Shown one piece after another: positions 25,643-34,987 of a stretch of DNA of 37,686 bases. The notes beneath the pieces were generated by a model. The model was not told the origin of the DNA, did no database searches, and saw only the letters and a list, made by a program, of their open reading frames with translations. Position numbers and translations under genes: made by a program. Origin of the DNA: Candidatus Buchananbacteria bacterium RIFCSPLOWO2_01_FULL_39_33. Its GTDB lineage: Bacteria; Patescibacteriota; Patescibacteriia; 2-01-FULL-39-33. Location: NCBI GenBank assembly GCA_001817505.1, contig MHIM01000006.1:1-37686 (forward strand), given 5' to 3'. How positions within the stretch are numbered: position 1 is the first letter of the stretch; each line of letters opens with the position of its first letter.

Positions 25643-27073
25643 ATGAAGAGAAGGCCGATTCAGGAGGTTGCCAAAATGATAGGTCAGGCAGCTATGGTGG
25701 CCGGCTGGGTCAACAACCGCCGGGATCACGGCAAGATTATTTTCATTGACTTAAGGGACAGAAGCGGACTTTTGCAAATAGTTTTTACCCCGGAAAATCA
25801 AGAGCTTTATGAGCGAGCTAAGACCTTACGCTCGGAATTTGTGGTCAGAATTTCCGGCTCAATTAACCAACGGCCGCCAAAATTGATTAACGACAAAATT
25901 GACACTGGCCGGATAGAAATGCTGGCCAAGGACTTAGAAATTTTAAATGAAGCTAAAACTCCGCCTTTTGAATTGGCTAAGGATACTATTAGTGTTGATG
26001 AGGAACTGCGCTTGAAGTATCGCTACTTGGATTTGCGCTCTCTAAGGATGACGAAAAATTTAATCAAGCGTTCACAAGTAGCTCAATTTTTTCGCGAGTA
26101 TTTGATTAAAGAAGGATTCTTAGAAGTGGAGACGCCCTATTTGACCAAGGGCACGCCGGAAGGAGCCAGGGAATTTTTGGTGCCGGCGCGCTTATGGCCG
26201 GGCCAGTTTTATGTTCTACCGCAATCGCCTCAGCAATTCAAACAATTACTGATGATAGCTGGGGTGGAAAAATATTTTCAAATTGCCCGTTGTTTTAGAG
26301 ATGAGGATCAGCGGGGCGACCGCCAGGCAGAATTTACCCAATTGGATTTGGAGATGAGTTTTATTACCCAGGCAGACATTATTGAGTTAATAGAAAAAAT
26401 GTTTATCAATTTGGTTGAAACTCTATATCCTCATAAGAAAATTACTCAAAAACCCTTTCCTCAAATTTCTTACCAAGAAGCCATGGACAAATATAAGACC
26501 GACAAGCCGGATATTAGAAGAGATAAAAATGATCCCAGTGAATTGGGTTTTTGCTGGCTGGTTGATAAGCCAATGTTTGCCTATTCTGCCAGCGCCAAAA
26601 AAATTGTGGCTACCCACCATCCTTTTACTAGGCCGGTTAAAAGCGATATGGAAAAATATCCTGATGAGCCGCTAAAATGGCACGCCTATTCTTATGATTT
26701 TATCTTGAATGGCTTTGAGATTGCCGGTGGCTCAATTAGAATCCATCAAAAAGAAATCCAGGAACAAGTTTTTAAAATTTTGAATTTGTCAGAAAAAGAA
26801 ATCAAAGCCCGTTTTGGCCATATACTGGAGGCCTTTGAATATGGCGCGCCGCCTCATGGCGGCATTGCGCCCGGCCTTGACCGAATTATGGCGATTTTAG
26901 AAAATGAGCCTAATATTCGCGAAGTGATTGTTTTTCCTAAAACCGGCGATAATCGCGATCTAATGATGGACGCGCCAAATTTCGTGTCTAAAAAGGCCTT
27001 GAAAGACGCGCATATTGAATTAGCCAAAGGAATTGAAGCCGAAGCTGGTTTTGATACGGAAATGGCGGAATAA
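25643..27073 (+). CDS. aspS: Aspartyl-tRNA synthetase, short form apparently lacking the GAD insertion
   Basis: VAGWVNNRRDHGKIIFIDLRDRSGLLQIVF, RYLDLRSLRM, FRDEDQRGDRQAEFTQLDLEMSF, HHPFTRP, GGIAPGLDRIMAIL; 476 aa. Confidence 0.95.
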   Translation: MKRRPIQEVAKMIGQAAMVAGWVNNRRDHGKIIFIDLRDRSGLLQIVFTPENQELYERAKTLRSEFVVRISGSINQRPPKLINDKIDTGRIEMLAKDLEILNEAKTPPFELAKDTISVDEELRLKYRYLDLRSLRMTKNLIKRSQVAQFFREYLIKEGFLEVETPYLTKGTPEGAREFLVPARLWPGQFYVLPQSPQQFKQLLMIAGVEKYFQIARCFRDEDQRGDRQAEFTQLDLEMSFITQADIIELIEKMFINLVETLYPHKKITQKPFPQISYQEAMDKYKTDKPDIRRDKNDPSELGFCWLVDKPMFAYSASAKKIVATHHPFTRPVKSDMEKYPDEPLKWHAYSYDFILNGFEIAGGSIRIHQKEIQEQVFKILNLSEKEIKARFGHILEAFEYGAPPHGGIAPGLDRIMAILENEPNIREVIVFPKTGDNRDLMMDAPNFVSKKALKDAHIELAKGIEAEAGFDTEMAE

Positions 27074-27137
27074 AATTTTTCAGGCAGATTAAGTGATCTA
27101 TAAGGTCAAGCTAGAAAATAAATTTTAACTTTACAAT

Positions 27138-27455
27138 ATGGAAAAGGAACCGGCTTTTCAGTCAATTGAAGATAAATTTAGACAACAAATTGGTGAAAGA
27201 TTTGATCTCTGGGTTTCTATTATTGATGAGGCAAAAGTGAGTGAAGGGACTAAGGAAAAAATCAAAGAAATATTATCAACTTTTAGAGATAAGGCCTTGG
27301 CTAATTGGTGGGCAGATATAGATGACGCTTTTTATGGAACAATTAACGCCATGTTTAATGCAATTTATGACGAAAGCAATAAAAATGAGGCCAAAGCGCT
27401 GTTTCAAAATATCAGGGATGATATGTGGATGCTATTTAGAGAGATAAGAGATTAA
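27138..27455 (+). CDS. Hypothetical acidic, alpha-helical protein
   Basis: 105-aa ORF in the intergenic space; no recognised motif. Confidence 0.6.
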   Translation: MEKEPAFQSIEDKFRQQIGERFDLWVSIIDEAKVSEGTKEKIKEILSTFRDKALANWWADIDDAFYGTINAMFNAIYDESNKNEAKALFQNIRDDMWMLFREIRD

Positions 27456-27544
27456 AATTTATTACCCTAATAAAATAATATGACATCTCTTAAGGAGGTG
27501 TTATTTTATGAATATTAGCTTATTTCCGTTTAATATTTGATGTT

Positions 27545-27596
27545 TTGTGATAACCAAAATATTTTGTTATAATATAACCATAATTTATGGTTATAT
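27545..27596 (+). promoter_or_regulatory. Promoter plus palindromic operator of the wHTH gene
   Basis: TTGTGA (27545-27550)-17 bp-TATAAT (27568-27573); 25-bp perfect palindrome ATATAACCATAATTTATGGTTATAT at 27572-27596. Confidence 0.75.
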
Positions 27597-27960
27597 GGCG
27601 CTCTCTAACTTGCAAAAATATATCCTCAATAAGGGTTTGGAGGGTCGGGCTAAGACAGTCATCAAGGCGGTTTTAAAAAAGTTTTATGCTGCCAAAAAGA
27701 ACCAGCCCAAAGAAGAAGATCAGCTCAATATTATCACTAAAAGCGTTGAACGGCTGATTAAAAAGGGTTTAGTTAAGGGAATAGGCGTTAAAACTAAAGA
27801 AAAGTGGTTTGTTAAAGAAGTTATCTTAACTAAGAAAGGATTAAAAAAGGCCAAAGAGCTTCTGGGCCAGCAGCAGGAACTGCCTTTTATTAAGAAAATA
27901 TCCGTCAAAGGCGGACCCCATGCCAGAGGCAGGCAAGGCGTCTCTGGCGGGAAAAAATAG
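27595..27960 (+). CDS. Winged-helix-type DNA-binding protein (putative)
   Basis: LQKYILNKGLEGRAKTVIKAVLKKFY ... IITKSVERLIKKGLVKGIGVKTKEKWFVKEVILTKKGLKKAKELL; start taken at MALSNLQ rather than 27547. Confidence 0.65.
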   Translation: MALSNLQKYILNKGLEGRAKTVIKAVLKKFYAAKKNQPKEEDQLNIITKSVERLIKKGLVKGIGVKTKEKWFVKEVILTKKGLKKAKELLGQQQELPFIKKISVKGGPHARGRQGVSGGKK

Positions 27961-27984
27961 AAACTAAAATTTATGGTTAATAAT

Positions 27985-28683
27985 ATGCCCGCCAAAGGCG
28001 GGTCCGCCCCTGGCGGAAAATTAACTTTAGATCAAGTCAAAAATAATCCGAATATTAAATGTTTTCTCAAGCAGACCGATCTTTTTTTGGATGCCATAGG
28101 TTTTACTGATCATGGCCAGCGTCATATCAATATTGTGGCAGATCGGGCCGGGACTCTGGCGCAGAAGATCGGCTTGAATAAAAACGACCAGGAACTCTCG
28201 GCTATTGCCGGTTATTGCCATGACATGGGCAATTTTTTGGGCCGGACTTATCATCATTATTGGGCGGCTTTGTTGTTTTCCCAGGTTTTTATGGAGGAAA
28301 TGGACGGTTCAAGCGATTTAGCCACTATTATGCAGGCCATAGTTACCCATGATAAAAATGAAGTGAAAATAGTCAGTAAAGTTTCAGCCGTTTTGATTTT
28401 AGCCGATAAATCCGATGTTCACCGGACTCGCGTCAGAAAAAAAGACATTAAAAATATTAAATCCGATATTCACGACCGAGTCAATTATTCGGTCACCGAA
28501 AATAAATTATCAGTTGACCGAGGTAAAAGAGAAATTATTCTGCGTCTGAAAATTGATACCAATATCACTAAGCTGCTGGAATATTTTGAAATTTTCATCA
28601 ATCGTATGACTTATTGCCGCTTGGCGGCCGATTATCTGGGCTATAAATTTGTTTTATATATAAATAATTTTAAACTGTCTTAA
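27985..28683 (+). CDS. HD-domain phosphohydrolase
   Basis: FTDHGQRHINIVADRAG, IAGYCHDMGNFLGRTYHHYWAALLF, IVTHDKNEV; alternate start at 27973. Confidence 0.85.
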   Translation: MPAKGGSAPGGKLTLDQVKNNPNIKCFLKQTDLFLDAIGFTDHGQRHINIVADRAGTLAQKIGLNKNDQELSAIAGYCHDMGNFLGRTYHHYWAALLFSQVFMEEMDGSSDLATIMQAIVTHDKNEVKIVSKVSAVLILADKSDVHRTRVRKKDIKNIKSDIHDRVNYSVTENKLSVDRGKREIILRLKIDTNITKLLEYFEIFINRMTYCRLAADYLGYKFVLYINNFKLS

Positions 28684-28785
28684 GATTTGGACAAAATCCA
28701 GACTATGAGGGTAAGGATAAAATTAATTAACTATATAAGATTGTGATAATTTATTATTCAAATCTTATTTAACAGGGTAAAATTT

Positions 28786-29715
28786 ATGGAAGAACAAGAC
28801 CATTATAGGGGACGGGGAGCACTGGACGCTTTCTTAAACCTTTTTTGTCTCATCACGCTGGCCTGGACGTCAATTGCCGCCGGCCTAATCCTTTTTCAGA
28901 TTATTGATAAATTTTTAAGTCCGGAAAAACTCTACTATTACAATGAATTTTCCCAAGTCGGCTTGAAAATCGGCATTGCCTCGGCCTTGATTGTTACGCC
29001 GATATTTTTATTGGTGATAAATTTTTTACACCGCCATTATAAAAACGGCGTTTTAAGCCATCAAAGCGGCGTTTATCGCTGGCTGACTTACTTGGTTTTA
29101 TTAGCTGCCGCCTTAAACATTATCGGCCGGTTGATTCAATTGATTTTCCAATTTTTAGACGGTAGTTATACTCTGGCTTCGGTTTTAAAGATTTTAGTCG
29201 TCTTACTGATTGCCAGCGGCATTTTCGGCTATTATTGGTATGATCTAAAAAGAACCGATTATAGCCAACCAAGCCAGATTTCCAAAATATTTTTGGTAGC
29301 GGTAGCAGTAATTATTATTGCTTCAATAGTCGGCGGATTTTTCCTGATTGATTCGCCGCAAATTACCAGAATGAAAAAACGCGATCAGGAAAGAGTCATG
29401 CATTTGAATAATATCCGCAGCATCATCGCTTCCGATTATATTAATGTTAAAACACTGCCAGCTGGTTTATCAGCGCCGAAGTTTTCTAGCAATATTGACC
29501 CTTCAACTAACCAACTCTATGAATATCGGGTTATTGATTCTAATAAATACGAGCTTTGTGCTACTTTTGAACTGCCGGCCGAAGATCCTAGTAAATTGGG
29601 TTATATTAGTGGTGAAAATTGGGATTATCATCAATCAGGCCGACAATGTTTTGAGCAAACTGTTTCTGGTTTAGATGCCAAACCGTTGCCACCGGAAGCT
29701 CAAATTATCAGATAA
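28786..29715 (+). CDS. DUF5671-like multi-TM membrane protein
   Basis: Four to five hydrophobic segments; FLNLFCLITLAWTSIAAGLILFQIIDKF resembles DUF5671 by eye. Confidence 0.65.
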   Translation: MEEQDHYRGRGALDAFLNLFCLITLAWTSIAAGLILFQIIDKFLSPEKLYYYNEFSQVGLKIGIASALIVTPIFLLVINFLHRHYKNGVLSHQSGVYRWLTYLVLLAAALNIIGRLIQLIFQFLDGSYTLASVLKILVVLLIASGIFGYYWYDLKRTDYSQPSQISKIFLVAVAVIIIASIVGGFFLIDSPQITRMKKRDQERVMHLNNIRSIIASDYINVKTLPAGLSAPKFSSNIDPSTNQLYEYRVIDSNKYELCATFELPAEDPSKLGYISGENWDYHQSGRQCFEQTVSGLDAKPLPPEAQIIR

Positions 29716-29738
29716 TTAATTATTAACTAACTTAAATT

Positions 29739-30314
29739 ATGCCAATTCCTAAAAAAGTCAAAAGTTATTTGGATAAGCAAGGCATTGATTATGAGGCCAT
29801 CACCCATAAGACGGTTTATACCGCCTATGATGCCGCCCAAACTCTCAAGAAAGAATTAAAAGAAATTGCCAAGAACTTGTTAATTAAAGCGGACAATACT
29901 TACGCTTTAGTTATCGTGCCAGCTGACAAAAAACTCGACCTCAATAAAATCAAAAAGGCCTTAAGCGCTAAAAATGTTTCTCTTCCCAAGGAAAAAGTGA
30001 TGATCAGAATTTTGAAAATCAAGCCGGGCGCTATTTCTTCTTTCGGCAAATTACACAAATTGGAGACACTAATTGACAAGGCCATGCTCAACACCCAAAA
30101 AGCCATTTTTTCCACCGGCAGTTTGACTGACAGTGTTTTTCTAAAAGTCAAGGACTTTATTCAAATGGAAGAAGCCAAATTGGCTGATATCGCTGCGGCT
30201 GGCGGTTATAAGATTCCCAAAGTCACTAAAAGCCAGATGGCTAAAGTAAAAAAGAAAGTAGCCAAGAAAAAACCCGCTAAAAAGAAAGTTGCTGTTAGAA
30301 AAAAGAAGAGGTAG
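29739..30314 (+). CDS. YbaK/EbsC-type aminoacyl-tRNA deacylase with Lys-rich C-tail
   Basis: YLDKQGIDYEAITHKTVYTAYDAAQTL, AKNLLIKADNTYALVIVPADKKLDLNKIKKAL; tail KKKVAKKKPAKKKVAVRKKKR. Confidence 0.87.
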   Translation: MPIPKKVKSYLDKQGIDYEAITHKTVYTAYDAAQTLKKELKEIAKNLLIKADNTYALVIVPADKKLDLNKIKKALSAKNVSLPKEKVMIRILKIKPGAISSFGKLHKLETLIDKAMLNTQKAIFSTGSLTDSVFLKVKDFIQMEEAKLADIAAAGGYKIPKVTKSQMAKVKKKVAKKKPAKKKVAVRKKKR

Positions 30315-30319
30315 AAATA

Positions 30320-31015
30320 ATGTATCAGATAAAAATTAATCAATTTAGCGGACCCTTGGATTTGCTCTTGGCTTTAATTGAAGAGCAAAAATTGGATATT
30401 TCCCAGGTGTCTTTAGCTAAAGTGACCGACCAGTACTTGACTTATTTGGATAGTCAAATAGAAATCAGCGCTACTGAACTGGCTGATTTTTTAGTGATCG
30501 CCACCAAATTGTTAGTGATAAAATCCAAGATATTGATTCCGCAATTGGCTGATGAGGAAGAAGACAGCGCTGAGCAATTGGAAGCCCAGCTAAAAATATA
30601 CAAAGATTATCTGGCGGCCTCTAAAAATATTGAGAGAATCATTAAAGGTGGCCATTTACTTTTTAGCCGTGAGCGAATCGCTTTTAATTTTGAACCCGCT
30701 TTTTCTCCGCCTAAAACCCTCCGTGCCGAGCAATTAAAAGCGCTTTATGAAGAAATATTAAAACGCCTGGATTATATTGTTAATTTGCCGCAGAAAGTGA
30801 TGAAACAGACAGTCACTCTGAAAGAAAAAGTGACCAATATCAGAGAACTGATTGTTAAATTAAAAACTGTCAATTTCAAAGATATACTGGCCGAGGCCAA
30901 GAGTCGGACTGAAGTAGTAGTAAGTTTTATGGCTCTTTTAGAATTGATCAAGTCAGGGGAGATTGCTGTTAATCAGGGCAACATTTTTGATGATATTTAT
31001 GTGGAACGAGCTTAA
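30320..31015 (+). CDS. scpA: Segregation and condensation protein A
   Basis: YQIKINQFSGPLDLLLALIEEQKLDISQVSLAKVTDQYLTYL, LADFLVIATKLLVIKSKILIP. Confidence 0.95.
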   Translation: MYQIKINQFSGPLDLLLALIEEQKLDISQVSLAKVTDQYLTYLDSQIEISATELADFLVIATKLLVIKSKILIPQLADEEEDSAEQLEAQLKIYKDYLAASKNIERIIKGGHLLFSRERIAFNFEPAFSPPKTLRAEQLKALYEEILKRLDYIVNLPQKVMKQTVTLKEKVTNIRELIVKLKTVNFKDILAEAKSRTEVVVSFMALLELIKSGEIAVNQGNIFDDIYVERA

Positions 31016-31097
31016 GGGATAAATTATTATTTAAATTAAAAGATTAGAAATTAATAATTTATTTTTAGGTTTTTATATTTTTAGGTTTTTATATTTT

Positions 31098-31664
31098 ATG
31101 GTATTAAAAAATCAAATTGAAAGTTTGCTGTTTATTTCCCCTAAGCCCTTGTCGGTTAAAGATTTAACTAAGTTGATGTCGGCTGATCAAAAAGATACAT
31201 TTGATGCTTTGATTGAACTGGCCAAAGAATATCAAGCCAGAGCCAGCGGTATCAAATTGCTTAAAATAGGCGATAAGTACCAATTAACCACTGCCGGTGA
31301 GGCCGCTGAAGTGGTAAAAAAGTTCATTAAAAGTGAGATCAGCGACGAGTTAACCAAACCGGCTTTGGAAACTTTGACTATTATTGCTTACCGTGGCCCG
31401 ATTTCTAAGGCCGAATTGGAAATTATTCGAGGTGTTAATTGCAGCTTGATTTTGCGCAACTTATTGATGCGCGGGCTGATTGAAGCCGGCGAAGACCGGA
31501 AGAAGATGGTTGTTTTATACAATATCACTTTTGAATTTTTAAAATATTTAGGCCTGAATCAGCTGTCGGATTTGCCTGATTTTGAAAAATTAAATCGGAA
31601 TAATAACTTGGATAAGTTGTTGGCTGCTAACCAAGAAAATAATAGTAAATTAGAAGAGAATTAA
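31098..31664 (+). CDS. scpB: Segregation and condensation protein B
   Basis: QIESLLFISPKPLSVKDLTKLM, ALETLTIIAYRGPISKAELEIIRGVNCSLILRNLLMRGLIEAG. Confidence 0.94.
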   Translation: MVLKNQIESLLFISPKPLSVKDLTKLMSADQKDTFDALIELAKEYQARASGIKLLKIGDKYQLTTAGEAAEVVKKFIKSEISDELTKPALETLTIIAYRGPISKAELEIIRGVNCSLILRNLLMRGLIEAGEDRKKMVVLYNITFEFLKYLGLNQLSDLPDFEKLNRNNNLDKLLAANQENNSKLEEN

Positions 31665-31670
31665 GTAAAA

Positions 31671-31764
31671 TCCTCCCCTTACCAAGGGGAGGCAGAGCGA
31701 AGCGGTGGAGGGATTGCCAAAAACATCGGCCAACCACTCCAACCACTCCTTGGTAAGGAGGGGA
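31671..31764. repeat. MITE-like inverted repeat between scpB and the carboxypeptidase gene
   Basis: TCCTCCCCTTACCAAGGGGAGG ... CCAACCACTCCAACCACTCCTTGGTAAGGAGGGGA. Confidence 0.75.
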
Positions 31765-31787
31765 AATTGTAATTTAATTTTTAAACT

Positions 31788-32723
31788 ATGTTCGAACTCC
31801 TTGTTAACTTAATACTAACCAGTTTATTCTTACAAGCGCAAGCCCAAGAGCAGCTGACGGTTAAAGGTCTCACCTCCATTGAATATCGCTTACCTCAAGC
31901 CGAGATCAAAAAATTACAGCAAACAGCTCCCCAGAAATATAATAATAGCGGCAGTTTAGGTGTGGCTGTTTCTGCTCAAAGTGTTTTAGTGGCTGATGAA
32001 AAAACCGGCAAAGTGCTTTATGAGAAAAATTCTCAAGAAATTCGAACCATAGCCAGTTTAACCAAGCTGATGACCGCTTTGGTTTTTTTAGACCATAATC
32101 CCGGCTGGTCAAGTGAAATTAAGATATTAGAAGCCGATTACCACGATGGCGGCATCAGCTATTTAATAGCTGGCGAGTTGGTCAGTGTGCGCGATCTTTT
32201 TTATGCTTCGCTGGTTTCTTCTTCCAATGAGGCGACAGCGGCCTTAGCTCGTTCAACCGGCTTAAATAATGCTGATTTTGTGAAAGCCATGAATAGGAAA
32301 GCTGAACAATTAGGCCTAGTTAGCACTTTTTTTGCCGATGTCACCGGCTTAAGCAATGACAATAAGTCAACAGCCGCCGACTTGGCTATTATGTCCCAAG
32401 TGGCTTTTTTAAACAGCGATATTAATCAAGCGGCCAGCTTGGAAACTTATGATTTAAATATTATCAATAAGGGTTTAATCAGAAATATCAAAAGTACCGA
32501 TAAGATACTTAATCAGGCCTTTGGGTTGGCTGATAAGATTTATCAAGTGGAGGCTGGTAAAACTGGTTATTTGGAAGCGGCCGGCTATAATTTCGCCAGC
32601 CGAGTTAGCGATAATTCCGACCGCAAGATTTTAGTCGTAGTTTTAGGCAGTGAAACCGCTCTTAGCCGCTTTGCCGATACTAAAAGCTTGGCTTATTGGG
32701 TTTTTAATAATTATCAGTGGTAA
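31788..32723 (+). CDS. D-alanyl-D-alanine carboxypeptidase (S11 family)
   Basis: IRTIASLTKLMTALVFLD (SxxK), SSNEAT (SxN), EAGKTGYLEAAGYNFASRV (KTG). Confidence 0.93.
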   Translation: MFELLVNLILTSLFLQAQAQEQLTVKGLTSIEYRLPQAEIKKLQQTAPQKYNNSGSLGVAVSAQSVLVADEKTGKVLYEKNSQEIRTIASLTKLMTALVFLDHNPGWSSEIKILEADYHDGGISYLIAGELVSVRDLFYASLVSSSNEATAALARSTGLNNADFVKAMNRKAEQLGLVSTFFADVTGLSNDNKSTAADLAIMSQVAFLNSDINQAASLETYDLNIINKGLIRNIKSTDKILNQAFGLADKIYQVEAGKTGYLEAAGYNFASRVSDNSDRKILVVVLGSETALSRFADTKSLAYWVFNNYQW

Positions 32724-32728
32724 AATTT

Positions 32729-33484
32729 ATGCCCCAACCGATCTTGATAGCCAATTGGAAAATGAATCTTTCTTTAAAAGAGCTAGAGAATTTAGCTAAT
32801 GATTTTAAAAAAGAACTGGGCGGAATTCAAGATAAAGATATAATCATTTGTCCTTCAACCGTCAGCTTGATTACCATGGCCGGTCTTATTGGAGACAGTT
32901 ATCTGCAATTAGGCGCTCAGAATGTTTTTTGGCAAGATTCGGGCGCTTATACCGGTGAAACCTCGCCGATGATTCTGAAAGAAATCGGTTGCCGATATGT
33001 GATAGTCGGCCATAGCGAAAGGCGCCAGTATTTGAACGAAACCGATGAGATGGTTAATAAAAAAGTTCAGGCCTGTTTGGCCAATAATCTGATGCCGATT
33101 TTGTGTATCGGTGAAACCCGTGAGACCAGGCAAGAGGGTCAGACCGATAATGTTTTGCACCGCCAGTTAATCAGTGGTTTAGATAGTGTCAATTTAATTG
33201 ACCAAGAGCAATTAATAATCGCTTATGAGCCAACTTGGGCAATTGGTTCGGGGCTGATAGCCGATCCCGAAGAAGTTGAGCGAGTTTTCGCCTTAATCAG
33301 GCAAACGCTGGTTAATCTTTATCCATTGACAATTGTCAATAATAATGTCAGGATAATTTATGGCGGCAGTGTTGATGCCAGTAACATTGCCGGATTTTCC
33401 GAGATTGAGCTATTAGCTGGCTTTTTAGTCGGCGGCGCCAGCTTGGAAGTCGGTAAGTTTAAAGAAATCGTTAAATTTTTATGA
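32729..33484 (+). CDS. tpiA: Triosephosphate isomerase
   Basis: ILIANWKMNLS, YVIVGHSERRQYLNETDEMVNKK, IIAYEPTWAIGSG, IIYGGSVDASN; start at MPQP. Confidence 0.97.
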   Translation: MPQPILIANWKMNLSLKELENLANDFKKELGGIQDKDIIICPSTVSLITMAGLIGDSYLQLGAQNVFWQDSGAYTGETSPMILKEIGCRYVIVGHSERRQYLNETDEMVNKKVQACLANNLMPILCIGETRETRQEGQTDNVLHRQLISGLDSVNLIDQEQLIIAYEPTWAIGSGLIADPEEVERVFALIRQTLVNLYPLTIVNNNVRIIYGGSVDASNIAGFSEIELLAGFLVGGASLEVGKFKEIVKFL

Positions 33485-34341
33485 TTTTATTTATTTTTAT
33501 AACATCACTGCTAATAGCGGTTTTAGGTTTAATCGGCCTGGGTTATATGATTTTTAAAAAGATTCCCGATTTGAAGAATTTAAACGTTGAATCCCTGATT
33601 GAGGAAAAGCAAGGTAAAACCAAGGCCGATATATTGGAGGCCAAGTTTCTTCGCTTCAGCAGTAGATTGAGAGCTAAAATAAATAAAACCATGACACCGC
33701 AGAAAGGATTTTTGGCTAAGAAAATTAAGAAAATTAAAGCCAGAGTGACCGAAATTGAAGAGCAGTATGAAAATAGCCAAGGCCAGAAAATTGAGCCCCC
33801 AACAATTCCCGAGCTGCTAATGGAAGCTAAAAAATTAATCAATGAAGAAGAGTTTGTTGGAGCTGAGAGATTTTTAATTGAAATCATCGCCAGGGATAAT
33901 AAGAATATCCAGGCCTATGAAAAGCTGGGTGATTTGTATTTTAAAATGAGAAGCTACGAGCAAGCCGAGGAAATTTATAAGTATTTGCTTAAACTGAAAA
34001 TTGTCGGTGATAGCAGCCAGCACACTATCAGGAGAAATAAAATGGAGGAACTGGAAGCTGATACTTTGTCCCAACTTGATGTTGACCATAAAATTTCTGT
34101 TTATTATGAAGAATTGGGGCAGGTCTATGAAGTTATGGGCAAAGACCATAAAGCGCTTGACGCTTATCTTAAGGCCACCTCCATTGATCCTAATAATCCT
34201 AAATATTTAGATAAATTGTTGGAAATAAGCCTTAAAATTAAAGATCGTGACTTAGCCAAAGATGCTTTAAATAATTTAAGAAAAATCAATCCCGACAATG
34301 CTAAATTGCCGGTTTGGCAGGAAGCCATTGAAAAATTGTAA
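33481..34341 (+). CDS. TPR-repeat protein with N-terminal TM
   Basis: N-terminal TM; AYEKLGDLYFKMRSYEQAEEIYKYLL, YYEELGQVYEVMGKDHKALDAYLKATSIDPNNPKYL; ATGA overlap with tpiA. Confidence 0.88.
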   Translation: MILFIFITSLLIAVLGLIGLGYMIFKKIPDLKNLNVESLIEEKQGKTKADILEAKFLRFSSRLRAKINKTMTPQKGFLAKKIKKIKARVTEIEEQYENSQGQKIEPPTIPELLMEAKKLINEEEFVGAERFLIEIIARDNKNIQAYEKLGDLYFKMRSYEQAEEIYKYLLKLKIVGDSSQHTIRRNKMEELEADTLSQLDVDHKISVYYEELGQVYEVMGKDHKALDAYLKATSIDPNNPKYLDKLLEISLKIKDRDLAKDALNNLRKINPDNAKLPVWQEAIEKL

Positions 34342-34483
34342 AAAAGCTGTTAATATATCAGGACTTTGGGTAATAGAAAAATAAAAGAAGAATGTAGCCA
34401 TTAAAATTTTTATAGTTGTTATTAATTAATAGTTAATTTATTTTGTTAATAGTTAACTGTTAATTGTTAATAGTTATTATTCT

Positions 34484-34559
34484 GCCGTTGTAGCTCAGTT
34501 GGTAGAGCGCATCCATGGTAAGGATGAGGTCTCCAGTTCAATCCTGGACAACGGCTCCA
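34484..34559 (+). tRNA. tRNA-Thr (anticodon GGT), CCA encoded
   Basis: GCCGTTG..GCTC..GAGC..CATCC-ATGGTAA-GGATG..TCCAG-TTCAATC-CTGGA..CAACGGC-T-CCA. Confidence 0.95.
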
Positions 34560-34600
34560 ATTAACAATTAACAATTGACTTTTAACAATTAACAGGAGGG

Positions 34601-34963
34601 ATGGATACATTTAGATTTTTTCAGTTTCAAGTTTATAAAGATGCTAAGAGTTTATATCAAGAAATATTAATAGTATCTGAAAAAATCAAAAGTAATAATT
34701 CATTAAAAGATCAAGTTAACAGATCAGCCTTATCTATTATTTTAAATATCGCTGAAGGTTCAGCTAAAAAATCAGATAAAGATTTTGCCAGATATTTACA
34801 AATATCTTTAGGATCAGCTAATGAGCTGGTAGCCTGTTTAAATTTAATGTATAATATGGGTTATTTAAATAAAGAGTTATATATTAAACTTTTTAAATTA
34901 GCTGAATTAGTTGCTAAACAATTAGGCGGTTTTATAAAAAAGTTGAATAATGTTAATAGTTAA
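34601..34963 (+). CDS. Four-helix bundle protein (23S rRNA-intervening-sequence protein family)
   Basis: FQVYKDAKSLYQEI, NNSLKDQVNRSALSIILNIAEGSAKKSDKDFARYLQISLGSANELVACLNLMYNMGYL. Confidence 0.92.
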   Translation: MDTFRFFQFQVYKDAKSLYQEILIVSEKIKSNNSLKDQVNRSALSIILNIAEGSAKKSDKDFARYLQISLGSANELVACLNLMYNMGYLNKELYIKLFKLAELVAKQLGGFIKKLNNVNS

Positions 34964-34987
34964 GTGTTAATTGTCAATAGTTATTAA

